Source: Bacillota bacterium (GTDB taxonomy: Bacteria; Bacillota; Clostridia; Peptostreptococcales; Anaerovoracaceae). From it: a DNA stretch of 32,624 nt. Shown one piece after another: positions 8,502 to 17,043 of this stretch. The notes beneath the pieces were generated by a model. It worked only from the letters and a program-made list of their open reading frames with translations, had not been told where the DNA came from and did no database searches. Numbering within the stretch: position 1 is the first letter of the stretch; each line of letters opens with the position of its first letter. Where the stretch lies: NCBI GenBank assembly GCA_017522185.1, contig JAFWZZ010000011.1, forward strand, positions 1-32,624, read 5' to 3'. Both the position numbers and the translations under genes were made by a program.

Positions 8502-11396
8502 TTAGGAAAGCTGATTTAACGCTTCTTCTAACTTATCCATGTGCTTGCCGTATTCTGCCCAGTCACCGCTCTGCAGCGCCTTCTGTGCATCGTCGTAAGC
8601 ATCAGCCGCCTGCTTGATCCAGTCGCTCTGGGTCTTGGTACCGCCGTCGCCATCTGCAGAACCGCTGTCAGAAACGCCTGTATCTGTCGCATCCGCATCG
8701 TCTCCGAACAGGGAGGCCAGTGCTTCGCCTAAAGTGTTTTCGTAAGCAATCTTGTCACCGTATGCAACGATAACCTTCTTTACTTCCGGAATCGCAGAAG
8801 CTGCAGCTTCCAGGTATACCGGTTCAACATACAGCAGGGAATCTTCAATTGGAATCACGAAGAGGTTACCTCTGCTGTAAGACGTTCCCTTGGAACTCCA
8901 TAATGTGAAGTCTGCGGAAATTTCAGTATTCTGGTTGATCTGTGCTTCGATCTGCATTGGACCGTATACAGTCTTGCTCTTTGGCACCGTGTACAGCACC
9001 ATTTCACCATAATGCTCGCCATCGTTTCTCGCTACCATCAGTGCCGTCATGTTCTGCTTGGACTTCGGTGTGAAAGGAATGGAGTTGATGAACTCAGCCT
9101 TCTTTTCTCCTGGCAGATTTACGATGTAGTAGTTCGGTGTCATCGGCTGTTCTTCCTTGCCATAGATTTCGTGTGCGATATCCCATTCGTCTTCTCTCTG
9201 GTAGAATACCTTCACGTCTTCCATATGGTAACGGCTGTATACGCCGGCCTGGATTTCAAACAGTTTGTTTGGATATCTGATGTGTTCCTTCAGGCTTTCC
9301 GGCATCTGGTCAAAGGACTTGAACAGTTTTGGATAAATCTTCTGGTAAGTCATAGCAATTGGATCCTGTTCATCTACGATGTAGTAATCCACGCTGCCGT
9401 TATATGCATCTACAACAACCTTTACGGAGTTTCTGATATAGTTCACGCCGCCCATCTTTCCTTCGTATGGTTCGGAATATGGGTAGTTGGAACTTGTTGT
9501 ATACGCGTCTACCATCCAGTACAGTTTTCCATCTGCAACGACTGCATAAGGGTCGTCTTCGTAGCTTAAGTACGGCATGATTTTACGTACTCTTTCGCTG
9601 ACGTTTCTGTTGATGATAATTCTGGAATCAGACTTGATGTTAGAAGACACCAGCAGTTTCATGCTCTGTTCTCTGACTGCAAATAAAGCTCTGTTAAAGA
9701 AGTTCAGCTTGATACCTGCATCTCCTGTGTACTTCGTGTACTTATTGGAGCTGCCGTCAGGATAGTCAAATTCTTCTTCGCTTGTGTTTACTAAAATATA
9801 GTCGTTGGATAATTCGCCAAAGTATACTTCAGGCTGTTCGATCTGAATTTCCTCTACAGTAGACTGTGGCGGAATGTTGCCAATCATTACGTCTGGCTGG
9901 CCGCTGGAAGTAACCTTGTCTACACGGGATAAGGTCACACCGTAACCGTGGGTGTACTTCAGGTGTCTGTTCAGCCAGGTGTCGTTGATCTTTTCTTTGT
10001 CGATTTCTCTAACAGACAGATAAGTCTGGGTATACTTGCCGTTTACCATATATCTGTCTACGTCTGTATCGTTGAACTTGTAGTACTGTCTGATACTCTG
10101 TGTCTGATTATAGAAAGTATTTACAGGCTGATAATCGTTGATACGGATATTGTTAATAGTTTCTGCATTTTCTACAATATCTGCGCTGGTCAGCTTATTA
10201 TCTGCCGCAAAGTTCTTTGTCGTTACATCATCCAGCTGGTAAGCATACTGTGTATACTCGATATTTCTTTCCAGGTACTTCTCTTCCTTGTTGATTTCGT
10301 CAGGAGATACGATGAAGCCCTGTACCACATATGCAGCACCTACGCCGATTGCGCCGACTGCAATCATAATAACAGGAATGGTCAGAATCTTGATGAACTG
10401 GTTTTTCTTAATCTGGAATGGCACCAGTACAGCACCAATCAGGGCCAGAACGCATAAGATTCTGTACATCCACAGTGTCACATTTACATCTGTGAAGCCT
10501 GCACCGTAAACCGCACCGGTGTGCACATGGAGCAGGTCAAACTGCAGTAAGAAGAAGTTTACCGCAATCATCACAAAGAAGATGACACCTAAAATGGATA
10601 ACTTGCCGCTTGCAATGGATAACAGCTGCTGCAGGTTGCCCTGATCCACCTGTTTCTTAGGCTTCGGTGTCTTCGGCATCTTTCTGCCGATGCCTTCGAA
10701 GATCTTATCGAACGGACTGTTTCCATGACCGCCGATGCCTTCAAACGGATTGCCACCGCCGGTATAGCGTTCTTCTTCCTCTGTGAAGTCTGCTGTAAAG
10801 TCCGCTCCTTCGTCTTCCCTCTCGAAGATGTCCGGTGTTCTCACTGTCAGCAGAATGCTGTAATAGATTACAGTAATGATAACCATTAACAGAATCAGGC
10901 CGATGAACACTTCGTTTAACTGCTTCAGGAAGTCCAGTCTGAAAATGTAGAAAGAAATGTCAATGCCGAAGAGCGGGTCTTTGATATCAAAGTCCGTCGC
11001 ATTGGCAAACTTCAGAATCTGGAACCAGAAGTTGGATACCGAATAGAAAGCAACTACGATACCGGCCAGCACGGAAATCAGGTTGGTCGTCTTGTTCAGT
11101 TTCTTCATATCGGTTTCTTCATGAGAAGCAATCTTCGTGAAGTAGCCCTTCTTCAGATGTCTCAAATAGATGTTAATCAGTGCCGTCAGCACCGCAAATA
11201 CCGGGATCCCCACAATCAAAGAGGTCTTCAGCTGTGTCAGGAACACGCTGACATATCCCATTTCCTTAAACCATAACCAATCAACGATAAAATTAATCAG
11301 CAGAACAAACGCTGCTGCTACAACAACCGCCAGCAGCAGTGCTATGGTTTTTCTACGTTCTTTCTGCACGTCTACGGCTTTCGTTTTTTTTCCCAA
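8502..11396 (-). CDS. UPF0182 (COG1615) family membrane protein
   Basis: This large integral membrane protein of unknown function has about seven transmembrane segments in the first 360 residues (for example 19-37, 50-72, 105-125 and three near 268-360). A long extracytoplasmic domain (about 370-870) follows, with the family's FFNRALFAVREQSMKLLVS and PYAVVADGKLYWMVDAY stretches. The end is an acidic, Asp/Ser/Ala-rich linker and a short helical tail. At 964 aa it has the usual size. The start is TTG at 11396, set by GGAGG 8 nt upstream; there is no nearby in-frame ATG. It follows the zinc-ribbon gene by 12 nt, so the two are surely co-translated in one operon. Confidence 0.9.
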   Translation of the reverse strand: MGKKTKAVDVQKERRKTIALLLAVVVAAAFVLLINFIVDWLWFKEMGYVSVFLTQLKTSLIVGIPVFAVLTALINIYLRHLKKGYFTKIASHEETDMKKLNKTTNLISVLAGIVVAFYSVSNFWFQILKFANATDFDIKDPLFGIDISFYIFRLDFLKQLNEVFIGLILLMVIITVIYYSILLTVRTPDIFEREDEGADFTADFTEEEERYTGGGNPFEGIGGHGNSPFDKIFEGIGRKMPKTPKPKKQVDQGNLQQLLSIASGKLSILGVIFFVMIAVNFFLLQFDLLHVHTGAVYGAGFTDVNVTLWMYRILCVLALIGAVLVPFQIKKNQFIKILTIPVIMIAVGAIGVGAAYVVQGFIVSPDEINKEEKYLERNIEYTQYAYQLDDVTTKNFAADNKLTSADIVENAETINNIRINDYQPVNTFYNQTQSIRQYYKFNDTDVDRYMVNGKYTQTYLSVREIDKEKINDTWLNRHLKYTHGYGVTLSRVDKVTSSGQPDVMIGNIPPQSTVEEIQIEQPEVYFGELSNDYILVNTSEEEFDYPDGSSNKYTKYTGDAGIKLNFFNRALFAVREQSMKLLVSSNIKSDSRIIINRNVSERVRKIMPYLSYEDDPYAVVADGKLYWMVDAYTTSSNYPYSEPYEGKMGGVNYIRNSVKVVVDAYNGSVDYYIVDEQDPIAMTYQKIYPKLFKSFDQMPESLKEHIRYPNKLFEIQAGVYSRYHMEDVKVFYQREDEWDIAHEIYGKEEQPMTPNYYIVNLPGEKKAEFINSIPFTPKSKQNMTALMVARNDGEHYGEMVLYTVPKSKTVYGPMQIEAQINQNTEISADFTLWSSKGTSYSRGNLFVIPIEDSLLYVEPVYLEAAASAIPEVKKVIVAYGDKIAYENTLGEALASLFGDDADATDTGVSDSGSADGDGGTKTQSDWIKQAADAYDDAQKALQSGDWAEYGKHMDKLEEALNQLS

Positions 11397-11408
11397 TGTT
11401 CTTCCCTC

Positions 11409-13346
11409 CTATATATTTTTTGTTTCTTTAATCTTAATGACGTTTTTGTTTGGATTTGCCTCTAAATATACCAGCTGCTTCTGCTGTGTCTGTTCCGGCT
11501 GCAGCTTATCTGCAGAAGTCACGTTTACGATTGCGTAAAAACCCTTCTGGCCGGTTCTGATTTCGCCGATTTCCAGACGGTTAATCATATAGCCTCTGGT
11601 TTCGTCGCCTTCCATCTTTTCCAGTTCTTCATAAAGGGCCGTCGTGTTATCCACATAATCCAGCACGTCTTTGTTCACATCATTGATTTTGTCCGGCAGC
11701 GCAGAGTAGTACTGCATCAGCGTGCCGACGATTTCATCTCCATATGTCACTTCTTTGCCGTCTTCCCCTTCGTACCAGGGGCTGTTCTTAAATGCATATG
11801 TATCTGCCAGTTCCTCGTAGCCGTAATCTTTATCTGCCTCAAAAAGCAGTTCTTTGCTTTCTACGATTTCTGCAATGTTTGTATTCTTTCCCTGCTGCGC
11901 CTTGATCAAAAGCTCAATTTCGCTGGGTTCTGCAGGCGCTTCTTCTACGGGTGTTGTCGGTTCTGCATCATCATTTCCCAGAATCAGGTCAACAACTTTT
12001 CCGTAGGTCTGGTTGATGAACTTCGCTGCTTCGGAATCCTTCGCAAAATTCTGGATGCCCAGGATACCCAGTTCGATGATAACCAGGATAATCAGTACCA
12101 CCGCGATAAACTTCAGGCAGCCGCCGCCTTTGCGGGCTTCTTCCTCTTCATCGTCTTCATCGTTGAAGATATCTGCAAAGGTCAGGTGTTCCTTCTCCGG
12201 TTCTTCTGCCGGTTCTGCCTCCGCTTCCTGATCCGACTCCCTGCCTTCCGGCATCAGCTTTTCCAGCTCACTCATCAAAACCTTCGCTTCCTGCATCAGG
12301 GTATCTTTTCCGGCTGTCTTCTTTACCGGTTCTGCTTCGGTCTCAATCAAGATACCTGCCGGCGGCATGGACCATGCAATTGCCACCAGCTCCAGAGGCT
12401 TCGGTTCCGGAACCGATTCTACTACCGGTGGTTCCTCCACAACCGGTTCTTCCACAACCGGTTCTTCCACAACCGGTTCTTCCACCTCAGCCACAGGAAT
12501 GTCCTCAACAGGGGCTGCTTCTGTCGCTGCAGGCTCTACCGGTTTCTTTTCGACTGTGCCCAGAATTTCTTCTACAGTCAGGGCCGGCGCATCTTCCTCT
12601 GCAGCCTTTTCCTGCAGACTGTTTTGGATTCTATCGTACTCCTGATCCAGCAGGTTCTGGTATTCCGCCTGCTTCTTGCTGAATACATAGAAACGGTCCG
12701 CATTGTCTGCCTTCATCTGAGATTTGTCTATGAGTCTGGTCGGTTCATCCATGGGACCTTCTCCGAAGTCCTCGATGATCTGCTCCAGAGACTTTACTTC
12801 GATTTCTTTTTCTCCTGCTGCTTCCACTACGGCCTCTTCTACCGGTGCGTCTTCCTCTGCTACAGGTTCTTCCGCCTCTGCCGCAGGAACCTCTTCAGGT
12901 TCTACTGCAGCTTCAGGTTCTTCCGCAGGCTCTTCCACGATCTCCAGCACCCCTTCCGGAAGCGCAGCCAGCAGCTCTTCTACTGTTTTCGGCATTTCCC
13001 CTAAAGGATCCTGTATTTCACGCTTTGGTTCCTTCGGCTCCACTTTCAGTTCCGCAGGCTTTGGAGAGGCCTGTCTCACTTTATCCTCTAATACAGAAGC
13101 CCAGTCGAAATCAACGGCTTCCGTCTTTCTATTCTCTGTCGGGAACCCGTCCAGATCCCACTGGAATTCATCCAGATGAACAACCTTCTTCGGTTTCTTT
13201 TCCTCAACAGGTTTTTCTCTTCTTTCCACGAAAAACATCGGCTCCAGGTCTGCCGCCTTTGGTTTTTCTGTTATAACTCTGGTTCCGCACTCCGGACAGA
13301 ACTTGTCGCCGCTGCCCAGCGGTTTTCCACAATTCTTACAAAACAT
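11409..13346 (-). CDS. Zinc-ribbon, acidic-linker, single-pass membrane protein
   Basis: The N-terminus is a classic zinc ribbon (CKNCGKPL...CPECGTRV, residues 3-22). A long acidic, Pro/Glu/Val/Ala-rich disordered region runs from about 40 to 405 and contains tandem VVEEP repeats. One transmembrane segment lies at about 413-433, preceded by GGGCLK. The C-terminal domain of about 200 residues is probably outside the membrane and has no motif I recognise. The layout suggests a cytoplasmic zinc ribbon on a flexible stalk with an external sensor or binding domain. GGAGGG lies 4-5 nt before ATG. It is the middle gene of a three-gene operon with the 150-aa membrane protein and the UPF0182 protein. 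No function can be assigned. Confidence 0.85.
   Translation of the reverse strand: MFCKNCGKPLGSGDKFCPECGTRVITEKPKAADLEPMFFVERREKPVEEKKPKKVVHLDEFQWDLDGFPTENRKTEAVDFDWASVLEDKVRQASPKPAELKVEPKEPKREIQDPLGEMPKTVEELLAALPEGVLEIVEEPAEEPEAAVEPEEVPAAEAEEPVAEEDAPVEEAVVEAAGEKEIEVKSLEQIIEDFGEGPMDEPTRLIDKSQMKADNADRFYVFSKKQAEYQNLLDQEYDRIQNSLQEKAAEEDAPALTVEEILGTVEKKPVEPAATEAAPVEDIPVAEVEEPVVEEPVVEEPVVEEPPVVESVPEPKPLELVAIAWSMPPAGILIETEAEPVKKTAGKDTLMQEAKVLMSELEKLMPEGRESDQEAEAEPAEEPEKEHLTFADIFNDEDDEEEEARKGGGCLKFIAVVLIILVIIELGILGIQNFAKDSEAAKFINQTYGKVVDLILGNDDAEPTTPVEEAPAEPSEIELLIKAQQGKNTNIAEIVESKELLFEADKDYGYEELADTYAFKNSPWYEGEDGKEVTYGDEIVGTLMQYYSALPDKINDVNKDVLDYVDNTTALYEELEKMEGDETRGYMINRLEIGEIRTGQKGFYAIVNVTSADKLQPEQTQQKQLVYLEANPNKNVIKIKETKNI
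12426..12485 (-). repeat. 15-bp tandem repeat coding VVEEP units
   Basis: Three exact copies of a 15-bp unit (12441-12455, 12456-12470, 12471-12485) and one diverged copy (12426-12440) code for five-residue units of the acidic stalk. Exact DNA copies point to recent slippage-driven change in stalk length. Confidence 0.85.
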
Positions 13347-13364
13347 AATGCCCTCCTAGCCTGT

Positions 13365-13817
13365 TTAATCCCTAATCTGTGCATTCAGCTCTTCAAAGGT
13401 ATACTGCCGCCCGTCCTTCGCAACTGCGCAGTCGCGGCTGAAATATTTTATCGTCGGCTCCACTTCTGGTTCCGACGCGTTCTCTTCTTTCTCATCCGGC
13501 GTATCTTCCTTTGCCGGCCGTGGTGCCTCTGTCGGCACTATGGCTGCAGCTGCAGCTGCCGGAACACCGCCTTCGGTCGTCACTCTGCCATCTATGTAAA
13601 TGACTTCCGTTCTCTTGTCATTCAGATGCTTTACATTGTCATTGATTTCGGATACGGTTTCGCTGATCTGTTCCAGCATTCTCCGCTTCCTGCCGGCACT
13701 GGCAATGGCCTTGCCGATGCAAATCACACCTCCAACGATAAGCACTGCAATGACTGCAATTTCTATCGGTTCCTGGTAAATCGTGATGTATTCACCGATT
13801 TTGCCAATTACGTTCAT
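13365..13817 (-). CDS. Single-pass membrane protein of unknown function (150 aa)
   Basis: One N-terminal transmembrane segment (about 17-37, PIEIAVIAVLIVGGVICIG) is followed by a basic stretch (GRKRR), a short helix (MLEQISETVSEINDNVKHLN) and an Ala/Pro/Glu-rich linker. A conserved-looking tail SRDCAVAKDGRQYTFEELN ends the protein. I do not recognise a named family. An upstream in-frame start would add 33 residues, but the ATG at 13817 has GGAGGA 7 nt ahead and lies just downstream of a good promoter; the longer form would begin upstream of the transcription start. It is the first gene of the operon with the zinc-ribbon and UPF0182 genes (18 nt gap). Confidence 0.75.
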   Translation of the reverse strand: MNVIGKIGEYITIYQEPIEIAVIAVLIVGGVICIGKAIASAGRKRRMLEQISETVSEINDNVKHLNDKRTEVIYIDGRVTTEGGVPAAAAAAIVPTEAPRPAKEDTPDEKEENASEPEVEPTIKYFSRDCAVAKDGRQYTFEELNAQIRD

Positions 13818-13847
13818 GGCATACTCCTCCAAATTACATTTCATAAT

Positions 13848-13876
13848 ATTATACAACAAAACCCATTTGATAGCAA
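13848..13876 (-). promoter_or_regulatory. Sigma-A promoter of the 150-aa/zinc-ribbon/UPF0182 operon
   Basis: On the minus strand TTGCTA (13871-13876) and a perfect TATAAT (13848-13853) are spaced 17 nt. Transcription would start near 13841, about 24 nt before the ATG at 13817, leaving a short leader with the GGAGGA site. Confidence 0.8.
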
Positions 13877-13887
13877 ACCGAAATGGC

Positions 13888-13930
13888 AAAAAAGAGCAGT
13901 CTCTTTTGGATTTCAAAAGAAACTGCTCCC
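13888..13930 (-). terminator. Intrinsic terminator after the Asn/Lys-rich peptide gene
   Basis: GAGCAGT (13894-13900) pairs with ACTGCTC (13922-13928), extended inward by CTTTT/AAAAG pairs. On the minus strand the stem is followed by TTTTTT. A plus-strand T-run is also present (CCCTTTT), so it may act in both directions. It separates the peptide gene from the promoter at 13848-13876. Confidence 0.8.
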
Positions 13931-13948
13931 TTTTCCGGACAAGCCGTT

Positions 13949-14059
13949 TTAGTATTCGTTCTTGTTGTTATTCTTATTGTTGTTCTTGTTCTGATTTTTG
14001 TTGTTATTCTTGTTGTTATTCTTATTCTGATTCTGGTTTTTGTTGTTTTTGTTTTCCAT
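13949..14059 (-). CDS. Asn/Lys-rich 36-residue peptide
   Basis: A short reading frame starts MENKNNKNQNQNKNNN and ends KNEY. Of 36 residues 21 are Asn, 8 Lys and 3 Gln, with a K-N-N-N/K-N-Q-N rhythm and Lys every fourth residue from residue 13. It has a strong ribosome binding site (GAGGAGGG, about 6 nt before ATG) and its own downstream terminator, which together support translation. It is very hydrophilic and basic, with no signal peptide and no hydrophobic segment, so it should be cytosolic and disordered. It follows ribokinase by 64 nt, probably at the end of the same transcript. I do not know its function. Confidence 0.65.
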   Translation of the reverse strand: MENKNNKNQNQNKNNNKNNNKNQNKNNNKNNNKNEY

Positions 14060-14123
14060 GTTCCATCCCTCCTCTGACAGTATTCTGTGCCGGACGGACG
14101 GAATTATGTTTGGAAAATTTTTA

Positions 14124-15002
14124 TCAGAACAATTCTGCTTCTGCCCGAAGCGGAATCGATGGCGCCGCGCCGGATCTCGTTACCGCGATGGATGCCGCCT
14201 TTGCTGCCAGACGCAGACAATCTGGGATTTCACGTCCTTCTGTCAAAGACGCCAGAAAGTATCCTGTAAAGGTATCTCCCGCACCCGTAGTATCCACGGC
14301 CTGCACGGAATAAGCCTCCTGCCGGCATACCCTTTGGCCACAGCCGTACAACGCACCGGCTTCTCCCAGTGTCAGCACAATCTCCGCGCCGGAATACTGT
14401 TCCGTCAGTTTCTGTAGAATGTTCGCAGGTTCCCGCTCTCCCGTCATCTGTTCGCCTTCCACCTCATTCAGAAGGAAGATGGAGATTTTGTTCAGATCTA
14501 CGTCCTGCAGTCTGTCGTTATAGGGGGACGGGTTCAGCGCAATCTTCAGGCCGCGGGCATAGGCTTTGTCGACGATTTCACTCAAAAGATTTATTTCGTT
14601 TTGCAAAAGCAATATGTCGCCGGCATCAAAAACGCCAAGCACCTCATCCACAAAGCCACTGGTCATGGTCTGGTTAGCCCCGCCGAAGAGGAGAATTGCA
14701 TTCTGACCGCTGTCTTCCACCTGAATTACCGCGTGACCGCTGGGACCCTCCAGGGTCCTGACATGGGTGCAGTCCACACCTGCTTCCTCCAGTGCAGTCA
14801 GAAGCATACTGCCGTCTTCTCCGATACAGCCCGCATGATACACCTTCGCACCGGCTCTCGCCAGGGCAATGGACTGGTTGAGACCCTTACCGCCGCAAAA
14901 TACGTCACGGGAAGATGCTGCCAGGGTTTCTCCCTGGCCACCGATATGTTCCACTCTGTAAATATAGTCCAGGTTCAAAGAACCGAAATTTACGATCTTC
15001 AT
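14124..15002 (-). CDS. rbsK: Ribokinase (PfkB family)
   Basis: The enzyme phosphorylates D-ribose to ribose 5-phosphate with ATP. The N-terminus has NFGSLNLDYIY, then the first PfkB signature GGKGLNQSIALARAG (about 38-52). The second signature DTTGAGDTFTGYF (about 239-251) holds the catalytic Asp and the anion hole. At 292 aa it is typical. The ribosome binding site is weak (AGGT), but the gene lies 18 nt after the nucleoside hydrolase gene and is likely translated with it. Together they release ribose from nucleosides and feed it into the pentose phosphate pathway. Confidence 0.92.
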   Translation of the reverse strand: MKIVNFGSLNLDYIYRVEHIGGQGETLAASSRDVFCGGKGLNQSIALARAGAKVYHAGCIGEDGSMLLTALEEAGVDCTHVRTLEGPSGHAVIQVEDSGQNAILLFGGANQTMTSGFVDEVLGVFDAGDILLLQNEINLLSEIVDKAYARGLKIALNPSPYNDRLQDVDLNKISIFLLNEVEGEQMTGEREPANILQKLTEQYSGAEIVLTLGEAGALYGCGQRVCRQEAYSVQAVDTTGAGDTFTGYFLASLTEGREIPDCLRLAAKAASIAVTRSGAAPSIPLRAEAELF

Positions 15003-15020
15003 AGCTTTACCTGCTTCCTC

Positions 15021-15941
15021 TTATTCCGGTTTGCTGATTTCCGCGATGAACCAGTCTTCGAAGGCTTCGCTGTCCACGTCCATGGCGTAGTTTACCTTCG
15101 GTTCGCGATCGTCTGTCTGGAACATGTTCGGCTGCATCACGGTGGTGCCTGCCGCCGGCCCTTCCAGGACGACTTCCAGGAACCGCTGGTCCATTGTGAA
15201 GAATTCAGGATGAATCATATAACAGATCGGGCATACGTCATGGAGACGGATACCTTCCTCGAATGTTCCGCCCTTATAGAAATCCATGATGCCGTACAGC
15301 ATATCCTGAATGCGGCCTCCCTGCTTCAGCATGGCCTCTGTCTTCTTTGTGGCGCAGGCTCTGTTGGTCACGTTGAGGCCCATCATAGTAATCGGCACGC
15401 CGGACTTCAGGACCATGGCCGCCGCATGAGGGTCGCAGAAGTAGTTGAATTCCGCACTGGAATTCACGTTGCCTCCAATAGTACTTCCGCCCATGCAGAT
15501 GATCTCGTCGATCTTTTCCTTCACTTCCGGATACATGTGGAAGAGGATTGCAATGTTCGTCTGACTGCCGATTGGAATCAGGGTAATCTTCTCATCACTT
15601 TCCATCAGGACCTTGCGCATGGCTTCTACCGCATGTAAATCTATCGGCTTTCTTGTCACCGGCGGAAAGTCGTAGCCATCCATACCGCTTTCCCCGTGAA
15701 TGAAACTGGAAGGCTGATGGGGTTTAATCAGCGGTCCCGGACATCCCATCGCAACAGGAATGTCCACGTCAAAAAACTCAACCAGCTTCAGCGCGTTGGC
15801 CGTGGTCTTATCTACCGTCACGTTTGCGCCTACCGTGGTAATCAGTTTGATATCTAAATCCGGGTGACGGAAGGCGACTGCCATCGCCGCTGCGTCATCG
15901 ATGCCCGGGTCTGTATCTATGATAATGCTTCTCTTTGCCAT
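15021..15941 (-). CDS. Nucleoside hydrolase (IunH/Rih family)
   Basis: The enzyme splits the N-glycosidic bond of ribonucleosides to free base and ribose. The calcium-binding signature DTDPGIDDAAAMAVAF is at residues 9-24. MGGS (about 151-154) and an NFFCDPHAA-like segment (EFNYFCDPHAAAMVL) with the further active-site residues follow. The length of 306 aa is normal. GAGGAGG lies 8 nt before ATG. Base preference (purine, pyrimidine or both) is not readable. It is 31 nt after the class V aminotransferase-like gene and 18 nt before ribokinase, which fits nucleoside salvage. Confidence 0.92.
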   Translation of the reverse strand: MAKRSIIIDTDPGIDDAAAMAVAFRHPDLDIKLITTVGANVTVDKTTANALKLVEFFDVDIPVAMGCPGPLIKPHQPSSFIHGESGMDGYDFPPVTRKPIDLHAVEAMRKVLMESDEKITLIPIGSQTNIAILFHMYPEVKEKIDEIICMGGSTIGGNVNSSAEFNYFCDPHAAAMVLKSGVPITMMGLNVTNRACATKKTEAMLKQGGRIQDMLYGIMDFYKGGTFEEGIRLHDVCPICYMIHPEFFTMDQRFLEVVLEGPAAGTTVMQPNMFQTDDREPKVNYAMDVDSEAFEDWFIAEISKPE

Positions 15942-15972
15942 GGTAATGCCTCCTCGCGTTTTCTCTTATGTG

Positions 15973-17010
15973 TTAGGATAACAGGTAGAAATCCATCTGG
16001 TCTGTCAGCTTCATCAGCGCCCAGACAGCGTCATTTACCTGAAAACGGTTGTTGTAATAGCCGATGCTCAGTCTCACAAGGCCGGTATCTGCCGTGCCCA
16101 GGGCTTCGTGCATCAGTCTGCTGCCGTGATGGCCTGCTTTCGTCACAATGCCATATTCTTTTCTCAGATATTCCTTCACTTCCTCCGGCGTATGGCCTTC
16201 CACGGAGAAGGCGATAGTCGGAATACGGGTGTTGGTTCCGAAGTTTCCGTAGACTTTCACCTTATCCAGAGACTGGCTGGACTCAAAGAACCGCTTTGCC
16301 AGTCTGTGCGGCCACATGGAAACGCCGTAGATGCCCTTTTCCAAAATGAAGCCGACGCTGACAAAGAGTCCGCCCAGCTTCTTCTCGTCAATTTCGCCGA
16401 TGATTTCTTTGTTAACCTCGTCAAAGGTTTTCTTTAACTTTTCATCCGCAAAGCAGATGCCGCCGATGCCGTATGGGCCCATCAGCTTCTTATGACTGGT
16501 AAAGCAGTATACGTCTACACCCAGGTTTACCAGGTTCACTTCTGCCGCTCCTGCAGTCTGACAGCCATCGGAGATAACCGGCAGCTTATGACGGCGCGCG
16601 ATGTTGCAGACTGTCTCCAGGTCGGCAATGTTTCCCGTTACGCTGCATCCGTGGGCGCAGACGATGGCTTTTGTGTCCTCTTTGATCAGTTCTTCCAGTG
16701 CATCGCAGTTCAACGTTCCATAAACATCGATGCCCAAAAGGTCGTAGGTCACACCCATGTCCTCCAGCACTGCGATGGTCGCATCCTGTTCCGTAACCGT
16801 GGTGATAACGTGGTCACCCTCTTTGAGGAAGGTGCGCAGAGCCAGCGCTACAGCCTGGGTGCCGCTCTGTGTAAATGCGATGTTTTCCGGATGTTTCATA
16901 CCAAAAAGTTCCGCGATCAAAGGTCTCACTTCCCCTTCGGTCTTCGGTGCCGCGCCTTTGACGCCTTCCGGTTTCTGCTGTGTTGTCGCTGCGTTATTAA
17001 AGAAAATCAT
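15973..17010 (-). CDS. Class V aminotransferase-like protein lacking the desulfurase cysteine
   Basis: The fold is that of the SufS/NifS-like cysteine desulfurase group: FFNNAATTQQKP at the start, SDGCQTAG for the PLP ring and TSHKKLMGP with the Schiff-base Lys (about residue 174). Two things are odd. The N-terminal stretch between KPEGV and the ELFG helix is about 25 residues shorter than in the family. The catalytic Cys loop, normally AGxHCAPLAH, reads AGHHGSRLMH, so Gly replaces Cys (about residue 296). It should not act as a normal cysteine desulfurase. I chose ATG 17010 because GGAGG lies 5 nt before it; the ATG 18 nt upstream has no such site. It is 33 nt after the histidine kinase gene. 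Confidence 0.8.
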   Translation of the reverse strand: MIFFNNAATTQQKPEGVKGAAPKTEGEVRPLIAELFGMKHPENIAFTQSGTQAVALALRTFLKEGDHVITTVTEQDATIAVLEDMGVTYDLLGIDVYGTLNCDALEELIKEDTKAIVCAHGCSVTGNIADLETVCNIARRHKLPVISDGCQTAGAAEVNLVNLGVDVYCFTSHKKLMGPYGIGGICFADEKLKKTFDEVNKEIIGEIDEKKLGGLFVSVGFILEKGIYGVSMWPHRLAKRFFESSQSLDKVKVYGNFGTNTRIPTIAFSVEGHTPEEVKEYLRKEYGIVTKAGHHGSRLMHEALGTADTGLVRLSIGYYNNRFQVNDAVWALMKLTDQMDFYLLS

Positions 17011-17043
17011 ATGCTCCTCCAAATTCATTCTGTTGATATTTTC

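Noticed and set aside
12426-12485. Regular short repeats as a possible CRISPR array
   Set aside because: Units are contiguous 15-bp tandem copies without spacers, in frame within a coding region.
12186-13004. A 272-codon plus-strand frame rich in Phe, Arg, Cys and Leu
   Set aside because: It is the complement of the Glu/Pro/Val-rich stalk region of the zinc-ribbon protein; the composition is a mirror effect of that repeat-rich sequence.
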